Below are positions 20,331 to 29,269 of a stretch of DNA of 64,000 nucleotides, one piece after another. The DNA comes from Euborellia annulipes (lineage: Eukaryota > Arthropoda > Insecta > Dermaptera > Anisolabididae): positions 42,836-106,835 of the forward strand of contig JAKCPI010003117.1 of NCBI GenBank assembly GCA_023213315.1, given 5' to 3'. Under the pieces are notes generated by a model. The model searched no databases, was not told where the DNA came from, and worked only from the letters and a program-made list of their open reading frames with translations. Made by a program: the position numbers and the translations under genes. The stretch's first letter is position 1, and every line of letters starts with the position of its first letter.

Positions 20331-20867
20331 TACATTTACACACACACACACAAATATAACGATCTGATTTGTTGCACCTGTCTGTTTGTCTGTCTGTCTC
20401 TCTCTCTCGGTTTTATTATTATCCCCTTTGAATTTTACTACCCTCGGATATAATATATAATTAATAAAATTTATTACATTAATAATTAATTAACCCTGGT
20501 GCCGATAGATGGCAATAAAATTTTAATATTATAATAAAATCGCTGAGTGCATTGAAATATGTACAGCTCGTTTGTTAGTGTGTGTGTGGGTGGTTTCAAT
20601 TTCAGAAATCATAAAAAAAAAACAACGTTAAAATTAAATGATTTCTCTCCATAAAGTTATTAGCAGTACAAAAAACAAAACAAATAGGCAGTAAACAATT
20701 CGTTATTGGAAATTTTGGAGATTGGTGCACATACACGATTATTATTTTTATTGTGTGTACATGGGCAAATTATATTATTTTAAAAATTAAATATATATTA
20801 ATAATAATAATTATGAAAGATGCGAGCGAGGCTTGATTAAAATAATAGAAATACAATTTTTAACAAT
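20331..20867. other. Microsatellites and AT-rich DNA
   Basis: Short (CA)n at 20338-20352, a TCTG/CTCT-rich tract at 20382-20408 and a (GT)n near 20578. No gene or larger repeat seen. Confidence 0.5.
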
Positions 20868-20960
20868 AAAATCTGGTGTGATGGTTGCACAGTACACAAC
20901 TTTCTTTTAACTTTGGTAATTGAAAGTTGTGTACTGTGCTTGTCACACCTGACTTTTTGT
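20868..20960 (+). mobile_element. Family A terminal hairpin, solo
   Basis: AAAATCTGGTGTGATGGTTG ... TTGTCACACCTGACTTTTTG folds back over most of its length, but no family A body follows. It could be a solo hairpin or a truncated copy. Confidence 0.65.
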
Positions 20961-20978
20961 ATCTATATATATTTACAC

Positions 20979-21229
20979 CATGGGCGTAGCCAGACTTCTT
21001 GTTAGGGGGGGCCAACTCCTCATTAGGGCGAAGGGGGGTTTGCAATTAATATCTACATAGAGTATTAATTATTTATTTAAATAAAATAAAAAATTAAATT
21101 AATGTAGTGAATTGGAGTGTTAAAAAAAAAATTTCCAATGGGAAAAATATATATATATATTTTTTTTTAATTTTTAGGACCAGCCAGGGGGAGCAACGGC
21201 CCCCCTGCCTCCCCCTGGCTACGCCCATG
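20979..21229. mobile_element. hAT-like MITE with exact 8-bp duplication
   Basis: The 251-bp element has ends CATGGGCGTAGCCAG and CTGGCTACGCCCATG. The exact direct repeat ATTTACAC lies on both sides (20971-20978, 21230-21237). An 8-bp duplication is the hAT hallmark. The interior is G-rich near the ends and AT-rich centrally, without a transposase. Confidence 0.9.
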
Positions 21230-21235
21230 ATTTAC

Positions 21236-21440
21236 ACTGTAAAAAAAAAAAATCTTAATTTTAGTATGTTTTTGAATACTAAATTTACAAATTTCCCCTG
21301 TAAATGATAACTACTATGCATTTATCTACTAAATTTACAAATTTATCAGTTCCAACAAATTTAAAATTTTTAAATTATACAATAGTCTTCAAAAAATAGA
21401 TTATGTATTGTAATTTTAGATACATTGTATAATGAGGTAT
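21236..21440. mobile_element. Family H element, left part
   Basis: CACTGTAAAAAAAAAAAATC, TACTAAATTTACAAATTT and CTATGCATTTAT match 25807-26496. The left end overlaps the duplicated target of the hAT MITE. No right TIR is found, so the copy is truncated. Confidence 0.6.
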
Positions 21441-21530
21441 GTCTTTGTGGCTGGAAGTATTATTAAGGAGTTAAAAACAAAATCCAAGACATTATGCAGC
21501 CAAAATTATTTTTGTTGCCTTTTCAGGCTG

Positions 21531-21562
21531 ACGTTTCGGCCACTGGTCTAGGCCATCTTCAG
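21531..21562 (-). ncRNA. Hammerhead-ribozyme-like motif
   Basis: Minus strand: CTGAAGA, then T, GGCC, loop TAGACCAGT, GGCC, GAAACGTC. The CUGANGA and GAAA cores and a 4-bp stem II are present. One extra base separates the first core from the stem, so self-cleavage is uncertain. Confidence 0.4.
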
Positions 21563-21604
21563 AGCTAAAATATTTTCGTACATTTTATTAACTTATAACA
21601 TGTT

Positions 21605-22095
21605 TTTTTTTTCAATAAATTGGTGCAATTAAAATTAATTTCTTGGAATGGAAGATTTGTTGCATTTATTTTCGACCAAGGTATTATAATTCAAAGTTTT
21701 AACAATAAAAAGAGATATTTTTATTATTATTCGCTTTATTGCAGAACTGACTACTGCGCTAGCAAGCAGTTTCAGTGGATGATTCCCTGCTTGCTAGCGC
21801 AGTAGTCAGTTTTGCAATAAAGCGAATAATAATAAAAATTAATTTTAAACCGGTAACCGTTGGCTCTAGTTGAAACATTATGCTTTAATAGGAGAATTAA
21901 ATTTAAGTACACAAGGTTTTTTTGTTTCACTGATATCATTGATATTATATATATCATTGAAACAAAAAACCTTGTGGACTTAAATTTAATTCTCCTATTA
22001 AAAAATTTAAATAATAAAAATAACTTTTTATTTTAAATCTTGACCTATAATATCTTGGTCGAAAATAAATGCAATAAGTCTTCCATTCCAAGAAA
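21605..22095. mobile_element. Nested inverted-repeat insertion with 12-bp duplication
   Basis: TTATAACATGTT flanks it on both sides (21593-21604, 22096-22107). Inside, an outer inverted repeat (CTTGGAATGGAAGA with its complement) encloses a 116-bp palindrome at 21721-21836 (TTCGCTTTATTGCAGAACTG, and GCGCTAGCAAGC with its mirror) and a family Q hairpin at 21838-22020. The T-run at the left edge plus a 12-bp duplication suggests retroposition on the minus strand. Confidence 0.6.
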
Positions 22096-22167
22096 TTATA
22101 ACATGTTATTATAGCACCTATAAAAATAAATATAATCTATAATATATCCAGTATTAATATACAGAGT

Positions 22168-22559
22168 ACACATCACTTAAGGACTAGTATTCTTTGTCCT
22201 AATTTGTTCAAAATTTTTACGTCTCATGGAGGTGTCTAGCTTAAATATAAAATTCCATTCTTGTAGCTCATTTCCTTCTTGGAACACAGAGACAGATCAC
22301 TTCTTCCCAAAGAGCTTGATTTGCAGTATTGCCAATTTGCTCAATATTCACAATATTGAGTTCAAACAGCATCATTGCCGCATTTTTTTTGTCAATATTT
22401 TGCAAGATTTCTGCAATATTAGCAATATATACATGATTCACAATGTTTCTGCAATATTCCAAGCTGTATGGGGACCTCATAACGTAGGTATATTTCCATC
22501 AAAATCTCTAATTTTTAATATGAATGCAATACTTTCTATCTATATATAACGAGAAAGTA
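22168..22559 (+). mobile_element. Family A right part, split by an N element
   Basis: GACTAGTATTCTTTGTCCTA, AGCTTAAATATAAAATTCCA, then after the insertion GGGGACCTCATAACG and the terminal hairpin ATACTTTCTATC...GAGAAAGTA. Confidence 0.7.
22313..22470. mobile_element. Family N element
   Basis: AGAGCTTGATTTGCAGTATTG ... GCAATATTCCAAGCTGTATGG, with internal CAATATT words every 10-20 bp. Inserted where intact A copies read ATGTCGCGAAAACC...GGGGACCTC. Confidence 0.65.
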
Positions 22560-22574
22560 AAAATAATCGTTAGC

Positions 22575-23245
22575 TGTGATGACCTTTGAGTTTCCTTAAA
22601 ATAATGACATAAATTTGTCCTTATCGATCTTAATATTATAGATCTATCTTAAGACTTTCGTTTGCTTCCCCCCCCCCACTTTGGCAATTACCATTAATCG
22701 GATTAGAAAACGTGCATTCAGCTAATATGCCATCGGGTTGTATCCATTCCATTCCCTTGCTACAATAATACGATTACAAATAATATCCTATTATTATTAT
22801 TAATATCTTCCCTCTCTTCCGCTTTTTTTCTTTTATTTCCAATTTAATAAAAAAAAAAGAATCTTTTTAATCTATTACAAAATAATTTACATTTATATCC
22901 TCTTATCGTTATTCGTGCAAATGGGATTCGCTTCCTCTTATTTTTCCCTTCTTCTTCTTCTTCATATGAACATTTCATTTGATTCGTCTTTAAAGTTGAT
23001 TTATAATAATAGCTCGAGGGGAGTCAGTCGTTCGCTCTCTCAAAAGAATTTTTTTTTTTTTTTGAAGAATGCCCTTTTTCTAGGTTTATTACCCAGGTAA
23101 AAGGGTTAATGTGTTCGCGCTGCTTTCTTATGCATACCAAGATTTGTACTCTTTGAGAATCTATGATCTATGAGTATAAAAATTATTTCATATTAATTAG
23201 TTTAAATAAATGGGATTTGGTGACTGTGAATGTATTAAGAAAAGA
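22575..23245. promoter_or_regulatory. Unique block with homeodomain and TEAD-like motifs
   Basis: Near 22695-22765 lie TTAATCGGATTAGA, a palindromic TAATNNNATTA paired-class homeodomain site, and ATCCATTCCATTCCC with tandem TEAD-like CATTCC words. The remainder is T-rich with CTT repeats. Repeat-free. Regulatory role is a suggestion only. Confidence 0.25.
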
Positions 23246-23249
23246 AATA

Positions 23250-23787
23250 CACTGTGCGTCAAAAAAAAAAACGAAACATTTTGTTTCTTCCTGTTCTAAT
23301 CTACCTTAATGATACTCTAATTTAAGAAACATTTAATATGAAATATCTTAAAGATTTCTAAGTAAATTTAACACAAATACAAATCATTTTAATCAATTTA
23401 ATACAATTTAAATAAAATTATGTCGATTTTAAATTTGAGGAACAAATCAACATAATCTCGATATGTTTTGTTGGATATTAATTTAAAATTTTGTTTTATA
23501 AGAATTTCCAATAAAATAGACAGAGAAAAACTGAAAGATTATTTTAAATGAATTAGAATTAGAAATTTGTCATTGTTAATAAGAAAATTTCGATTTCTGT
23601 TTGTATCACTTTTGTAAAATGTATGTATAAGAATTGTTAAAAAAAAAAAGAATTGTAAAGCCGAAAGGTTAAAAAAAAAAAAAAAATGTAAAAATTTGTG
23701 AGACCCTATGGCTAGCAAGGCCAAAGGGTAAATAAAAAAAAAAAAAAAAAAATTTCGACATTTTTGTCTTTGTTTTATTTAAATTGT
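23250..23787 (+). mobile_element. Family F element, copy 1
   Basis: CACTGTGCGTCAAAA, then CTTAATGATACTCTAATTTAA and ATTTCTAAGTAAATTTAACA match 29270-30200. From 23440 on, its interior (CAAATCAACATAATCTCGAT ... CGACATTTTTGTCTTTG) is inverted relative to that copy. A poly-A-tailed insert sits at about 23550-23750. Confidence 0.65.
23550..23750 (+). mobile_element. Small retroposon 3' tails with poly-A
   Basis: Two A-tailed segments end AAGCCGAAAGGTT(A)n and AAGGCCAAAGGGTAAATA(A)n. They interrupt family F between GAAAGATTATTTTAAA and AATTTCGACATTTTTG, words that are adjacent (in reverse) in the other F copy apart from about 30 bp. They resemble SINE/LINE tails elsewhere in the window. Confidence 0.45.
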
Positions 23788-23793
23788 AATCAT

Positions 23794-25022
23794 TAGGGCT
23801 CGAATTTATAGGCACTGAAAAAGGCATTATTTAAAAATAATATAAAAAATTTAAAAAATTGATGTCTTATTTTTGGTAATCTGGTGTGACTGGTCGCACA
23901 GCACACAATTTTTACTTAATTTTGGTAATTTAAAGGCGCATTCTGCACTTGTTTGCCAGAATAAATTTAAAAAAATACAATAAAAATAATTTTTTTTTTT
24001 TTTGAAAAAAAGTATTTTTTTAAATCTCGGGGGGGGGGGGGGGGGGTAATTATCCCCTTTACCCCCTTGAAATATTTTCTTGATAATTCAAAAAAATTTT
24101 AAATTTAGGCTATGTATAGCTCGTAAAAAATTGAAATTGGCTATTTGAACTTAAAGTAGGCACTAAAAAAGGCATTTATAGATGAAATAGGCACTAAAAC
24201 CTGAAATCGGCCAAAATAGGCATTATAGGCACTAACAAATGCCTCTTCTTTTATTCAGAATTTCATGAAACGTATACATATCATATTGGCCTAAATTTTA
24301 AGCCATAAATTAAAAAATCTGGTGTGACTGGCGTACAGCACACAACTCTCTTACCTTCGGTAATCGAAAGTTGTGTACTGTGCTTGTCACACCAGATTTT
24401 TTGTGTCGACATGTATTTAGTTCCCGGCAGTAAGGAATATTTGAATTCAGATGTAAAATTTATAAGTATGGGAAAATATTTATATTTTGTTACCAGGGCA
24501 ACCATTTCTCCTATCTTTTCTATGGAGTACAAGAGTAAAGTGTGCTTCAAACAATTTTGAGGACAAAACGAGAATATACATTTGAAAGGCATCTAAAAAT
24601 AATTGATTTTTGAATTTTAAAAAAATCAGTTGGAGCAAATTTTGAGAAAATCGAAAAAAACTGAAAAAGTGAATCAGTAAAGTGCTAGTACTCTTTGGTC
24701 GATTTTGATTAAAAGCTTATTTTTCGGTCCCGGGGGTGTTTAACTTAAATATAAAATTTCAGCCACATAGCTCAATTCCTTCATGCTTAAAATTTGACAC
24801 ACACCCACACACCCACCCACCCACCCACACACCCACCCACAGACAGACCATGTCGCGAAAACCACTTTTTTTGGATTCAGGGGACCTCAAAACGTGAAGA
24901 TCCATCAAAATCTCGACATCGAATTTTTGACATGAATCCAATACTTTCTCTCTATATATATATTACATATATACATAGGTAAGAGAAAGTAAAAAGGCAA
25001 ATAGGGCGAAATCCGAGCCCTA
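23794..25022. mobile_element. Family J hAT-like element carrying a nested family A copy
   Basis: Ends TAGGGCTCGAATTTATAG and CGAAATCCGAGCCCTA. The 8-bp flanks are GTAATCAT and GAAATCAT (one mismatch). The interior has AAATAGGCACTAAAACCTG-type words and a G18 run at 24029-24046. The same element without the A copy is at 32714-33347, which gives the empty site. Confidence 0.85.
24312..24991 (+). mobile_element. Family A full-length copy
   Basis: A complete 680-bp copy: left hairpin (24312-24412), ATGTATTTAGTTCCCGGCAG, X-box variant GTTACCAGGGCAAC (24489-24502), AAGTGCTAGTACTCTTTGGT, a CA/CCCA tract, GACCTCAAAACGTGAAGATC, and right hairpin TACTTTCTC...GAGAAAGTA. It lies inside the A run of a family J element. 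Length of A runs before and after suggests duplication of at most four A's. Confidence 0.9.
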
Positions 25023-25030
25023 GAAATCAT

Positions 25031-25690
25031 TTTCTAAAAGAACGCCTGGCAGTTAGGCAACCGTCTTGTCAGGCAAGGCAATAAGTAAAGCGCTTCGCAC
25101 GGCTTTCCCTTTGTTTCGTATCATTTTTATTAATAACGGGATTTTCAAATTCTTAAATCAAAGGCCAACATTGATTTAAATTTGACTTTATAAAAAGGGA
25201 AGACCAAAACTTTTTTTTATCTTTTTTCTTTTCCCCCAATCAAAATCGTGCGAATAACAGATTTTAATCAAATAATAAATTTTAAGATAATTATAATTAT
25301 AAGAGGAAATATGATTTTAATAATTCAAAAAAAAAAAAAAAAATTAAAATTACATACTGCTATATAATTTAACTTAAAGCATAAATTCAATAAAAAGTTA
25401 AAGTAGGGGTAGGGGGGCCAGGGAATTATCTTTTTAAATAAATTACAACTACATCAAATAAGTTTTAAGCCTCTTCCCTTTATTCCCTCCCCACTCTCCT
25501 TTTCCATTCCATTATATCCGCTATATTAAAATCTAATCGCAAACCGAATCACGGAAACTTGCAAGATTGAACAGCTGATGTCGAAAGAGAATGGAAGACT
25601 GAGAGAGAGAGAGAGAAGAATATTACATTTTAAAATCTAATTGTTAGCTCTTATTTAATTAAAAAATCTGGTGGGACTCGAAACAAAACA
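25031..25690. other. AT-rich unique DNA
   Basis: No gene. A (GA)n tract lies near 25602-25615 and a family A hairpin scrap (AAAAAATCTGGTGGGAC) near 25663. Confidence 0.45.
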
Positions 25691-25806
25691 AAACCATTGA
25701 TAAATAGAAAAAAAGACCAGCGCCTGTTTATCCACCATACACATTATTTATTTGCAAATATTTCGGGTTGTAAAACGCTAGCCATCATCAGTACTGAAAA
25801 TATATA

Positions 25807-26496
25807 CACTGTAAAAAAAAAAATCTTAATTTTAGTGTGTTTTGAAATACTCAGTTTACAAATTTGTAAATGATATCTACTATGCATTTATTTATTAAAT
25901 TTACATATTTATTCGTTCAAATATTTACAACAAAAAAAACATTTTTAAATTAAATATTTTCGAGATTTATAATATTAGTATTCAAAACATCTTGATTCTT
26001 TTCGGACTTTAACTGTCATAGATACAATTATTTATATATGTTATTTATTAGTGAGTAACTTGCATATAAGAGGTAGTGAGTTTTATTGGTGTAGGTCGAG
26101 TGTCCGGTGGCCTGGTGCAATTGACAGCACGCCTATGCCCCGGAAAGGCTGGAGATCCTGGGTTCGATTCCCGGAAGGCATGGGATGTTTGGCCTCGCCA
26201 ATAAATAACACTCACAGCTTTGTTAGATATAAAAAAAAAATTTTAAATTACAATTTTCTTAGAAAAATAGAGTATGTATTGTAATTTTACATATACATTG
26301 TATAGTAATTTTCGTTAAAAATTGTATTTTTTTTTTAAGCAGTTTGGAAATTCTAAAATTACTATATTGCACTCTAATTTTCAATTTTCAAAATTACAAT
26401 ACATTTGTAAATGGTTTTTTGCAAATACTAATGTTTTTGTTTAAGTAATTTGCTTCCTACACAAATGTAAAATCAACAAAAATTTTTTTTACAGTG
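25807..26496. mobile_element. Family H TIR element, TA flanks, with nested SINE
   Basis: Ends CACTGTAAAAAAAAAAATC and AATTTTTTTTACAGTG with TA at 25805-25806 and 26497-26498. The interior repeats AAATTTACAAATTT-like words. A tRNA-SINE is inserted at 26057-26240. No transposase. Confidence 0.7.
26057..26240 (+). mobile_element. tRNA-derived SINE, second family
   Basis: An A-box-like GTGGCCTGGTGCAATTGACAGC and B-box GGGTTCGATTCCC are separated by tRNA-like distance. They are preceded by TTGCATATAAGAGGTAGTGAG and followed by TTTGGCCTCGCCAATAAATA, CACTCACAGC and an A-run. A minus-strand copy is at 58940-59115. Confidence 0.75.
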
Positions 26497-26689
26497 TAGT
26501 TTTGGTGGCGGCTATATTTTTATCGCTAGACACTTTGTGATTGTATTTATACCCGAAGAAGGCCACAGGGAGGGGCCGAAATGTTGTAGGATATACAAAC
26601 AAACCAATCTTTACTTGAATTCAAGAATTTTCTTTTTTAAGGTATTTTCGGGCCATTTATTGTAGCCAATTCAATTGAAATACATTTTT

Positions 26690-26762
26690 CGAGTGCGAAC
26701 CTCTGACCCCTAGCACAAGAGGCAGGAACTCTACCAATGCTCTAAAGCCCTGGGAATCTTTT
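26690..26762 (-). mobile_element. tRNA-like SINE remnant
   Basis: The minus strand reads TTAGAGCATTGGTAGAG (A-box-like), CTGCCTCTTGTGCTAG and AGAGGTTCGCACTCG (B-box-like). The acceptor arms do not pair convincingly. Confidence 0.45.
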
Positions 26763-27466
26763 ATTTAAATACAACCACTGTCGAAGCTCTATCTCTTTAA
26801 GAAGAGAAATAAAAAAAAATTCAAGCAGCTATAAAGGTAAATTTAATCCCCAAAATGAGATCAATGAATTGGATTAGTTCATTTTTATGAATAAAAAAAA
26901 AATTCATTCTCTCTCTCTCTCTCTCTCTATGAATATAAAATTATTTCAATTGTCCGAATTTCATTTCTTTTAGGATTAAATTACGGGATACTTGATTGAT
27001 TTTCTTTATCCAATTTTGCAGAGATAATATAATTTTCGAAAAATAAAAAACGTAATTAGAAAGATTGGAAGGAAATAAAAATAACTATTCCATTCTAATT
27101 CAATAAGCTTGAGAGGAAAGTATTCGGGTCCGCAAATTCTCAAAAGGGGAAGCATACTGTTCATATTATTATCTCAAAATTATCCATCGACACTGTGACA
27201 TTTATTTCGTATATAAGAAATGTATAACCTTCTTTATTAAATAACAATTGTAATGTATATAATTCTGAGAATGGGAGCGATGCGTTCCCGAAACGTCGAT
27301 GATAAAAATATATAAATTTTTTTTTATGCAAAATATAGATATGTTTATTCAATGTTTCGAAGAATTTTATTTTATTTTTTGGCATTGTAAGCCATGCAAG
27401 CTATAAATATCAATTACTTTATATATTGAAGTCCTGGCTTGTCCGTTTAGGATACAAATGATTTAA
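26763..27466. other. AT-rich DNA with one hammerhead-like motif
   Basis: (CT)n at 26908-26930. The + strand motif at 27265-27298 reads CTGAGAATGGGAGCGATGCG then TTCCCGAAACGTC: stem GGGA/TCCC and GAAA are present, but the first core is CTGAGAA. A similar minus-strand motif is at 51001-51033. No gene. Confidence 0.45.
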
Positions 27467-28656
27467 GGGGATTCAGGAGTGACGTCTAAACGTACTTAAA
27501 AAAAAAAAAACTAGACTATTATAAGGAATTTTTCAATGCGGTTTTTTTTTAAATGAATTAAATTCATAAGAGATTATTGGGACATCGAGATATAATTTTT
27601 TTAATGACTTATTAAAAAATTATCGTAATTAATTTTTTTGTTATCAAGCAAATACAAAAAAAACAATCTGTCCCAATAATCTTTAATTTTTTTTTAATTT
27701 AAAAATGAATTTATTGTTATTATTAGAGACCGGATTTTAAGCAAAATGCTTATTGCTGAATTTTATAAGCAGCCATTAGATATTTAATTTCTATACGAAT
27801 TAGGAAAAACTAACTGTATTGAGATTGCATTTTTTATGCTTTTTTTGAGTTTTCATGCTTTTTTTCCCTTTCGTGCTTATTTGAACTTATTTTACGAATA
27901 TTTATAATTTTTTTTTTTTTATTAAAAAACTTTTCCCATTCACACACGCATACACCAGGGCCGTATATCAGAGGGGGGCCGCCCCCCCCCCAAATTTCCC
28001 AAAAACCCCGCAGTGTGAAAAATACAGCCCTGTAAAAAAATATTTTCCGCAGGATGAAAAAATTTGGTTCCGCAAAAAAAAAAAAAATTTTCGCAGGGCG
28101 GGGCGGAATAAATTTAGTTTCTTTAAAAAAAAATTTGTATACGCCATTGGTATGAGTAAAAATTGCTTATGAGATGCTTTTTTTCAACTTTTATGCTTAT
28201 TTAACAACTTTTTATTCAAGTTTTTTATGCTTTTTTAAGCACTTTTTTTTCCATTTTTTTTATGCTTTTTTGTCCGGTCTCTAGTTATTATTAATCACAT
28301 ATTAATTAAAAAATTTTTAAAATAAGCTTAGAAGATTTATTTAAAAACCAACTGTCAAATTAGTTCAGTATTCTTGCAATAGATGGCAGGCTAGTCTAAC
28401 AGACGATATAGTATTAGCCTATATTTATATATTTTTATGCTTTTATAAAAGATACATAATGTATAATAACATTTATAAAGTATTTATTGTTAAAAGATCA
28501 ATGAAAATCAACCAAATGCATTAAATATTATTAGCTACCATTCTGACATCTCTTGGCGAATTTTTTAATTACTTGATATTTTGGGCATACTTTTTATGAC
28601 ACACAACGCCATCTTAGCGGGAAAAACATGCGTAACACCTTCACTCCCGTTCCCCC
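27467..28656 (-). mobile_element. TTAA-target element 1, carrying a nested hAT
   Basis: Ends GGGGATTCAGGAGTGACGTC and TAACACCTTCACTCCCGTTC, flanked by TTAA at 27463-27466 and 28657-28660. After removing the 560-bp insert and its duplication it is about 620 bp, matching the copies at 29320 and 36701. TTAA duplication is the piggyBac signature (family knowledge), but no transposase remains. Confidence 0.85.
27724..28283. mobile_element. hAT-like element with exact 8-bp duplication
   Basis: The 560-bp element has ends TAGAGACCGGA and TCCGGTCTCTA. GTTATTAT is exact on both sides (27716-27723, 28284-28291). The uninserted TTAA elements show the target once. The interior is T-rich (repeated TTTTTATGCTTTTTT words) with a further GC-rich block at about 27955-28150 ending GTATACGCCATTGG. 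Confidence 0.9.
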
Positions 28657-28660
28657 TTAA

Positions 28661-29269
28661 ATAAATTCTTCGGGATTTCGAACCCGAAAATGATAAGTAA
28701 ATTAATCAACCAAAGAGTATATAAAATCAAGACCAAAGAGTATATAAAGTTTTCTTTCCCAAAAGTATTATTATTAAGTATAATTCACCCTTATAAAAGC
28801 AAAAGCATTAAAACAAAAGTATAGGTATAAGAACAAATTTAATACAACAAAAAAAAAAAGAGATAATAAAACAAAGAAGAGAGAAAGCCAGAAATGGAAG
28901 AACCGAAATCTCATTTCGGAGGCTCCAGCTGGAATGAGTTGCAACTCTTCTTTTAGTTAGGCCTATATATATATATAGGGATCGGATTAGAGTTAAGTTG
29001 GTTTATTAGAGAAGGGGAGGGAGAAGTCCCTTGGAAAAGGCTATCCGCCACTAATTGAGTATCCTTTGAGCTCCTCATTCAATCATCTAATCGATTTGAC
29101 TACTTGCAAGCACAGATTCAATTTTCAAAATTAAAAAAAAAAAAAAAAATTGAAACCATTCTATTATAAAATTAAATTATAAATAAATGGCTTTGAGAGG
29201 AGGGGTTGTTTGACTTTCAACGCCCTTTTAAGTATGACTAGAAAACCAGATTTTGTTCTTCAACGACTA
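28661..29269. other. AT-rich unique DNA
   Basis: A repeated AAGAGTATATAAA word at 28713-28750 and A-rich tracts. No gene or repeat family recognised. Confidence 0.45.

Larger units (their letters stand above)
25691..26640. mobile_element. Possible Penelope-like region split by a family H element
   Basis: Left part 25691-25804 holds minus-strand CTGATGATGG...CCCGAAATATTTGC (25761-25791). Right part 26499-26600 holds + strand CCGAAGAAGGCC...GGCCGAAATGTT (26553-26582). The two are separated by family H. Assignment to Penelope-like elements rests only on the hammerhead-like motifs. Confidence 0.4.

Noticed and set aside
23075..23100. Recursive splice site (TTACCCAGGTAAAA)
   Set aside because: The upstream tract is interrupted by AG (CTAGG) and purines. 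Chance match.
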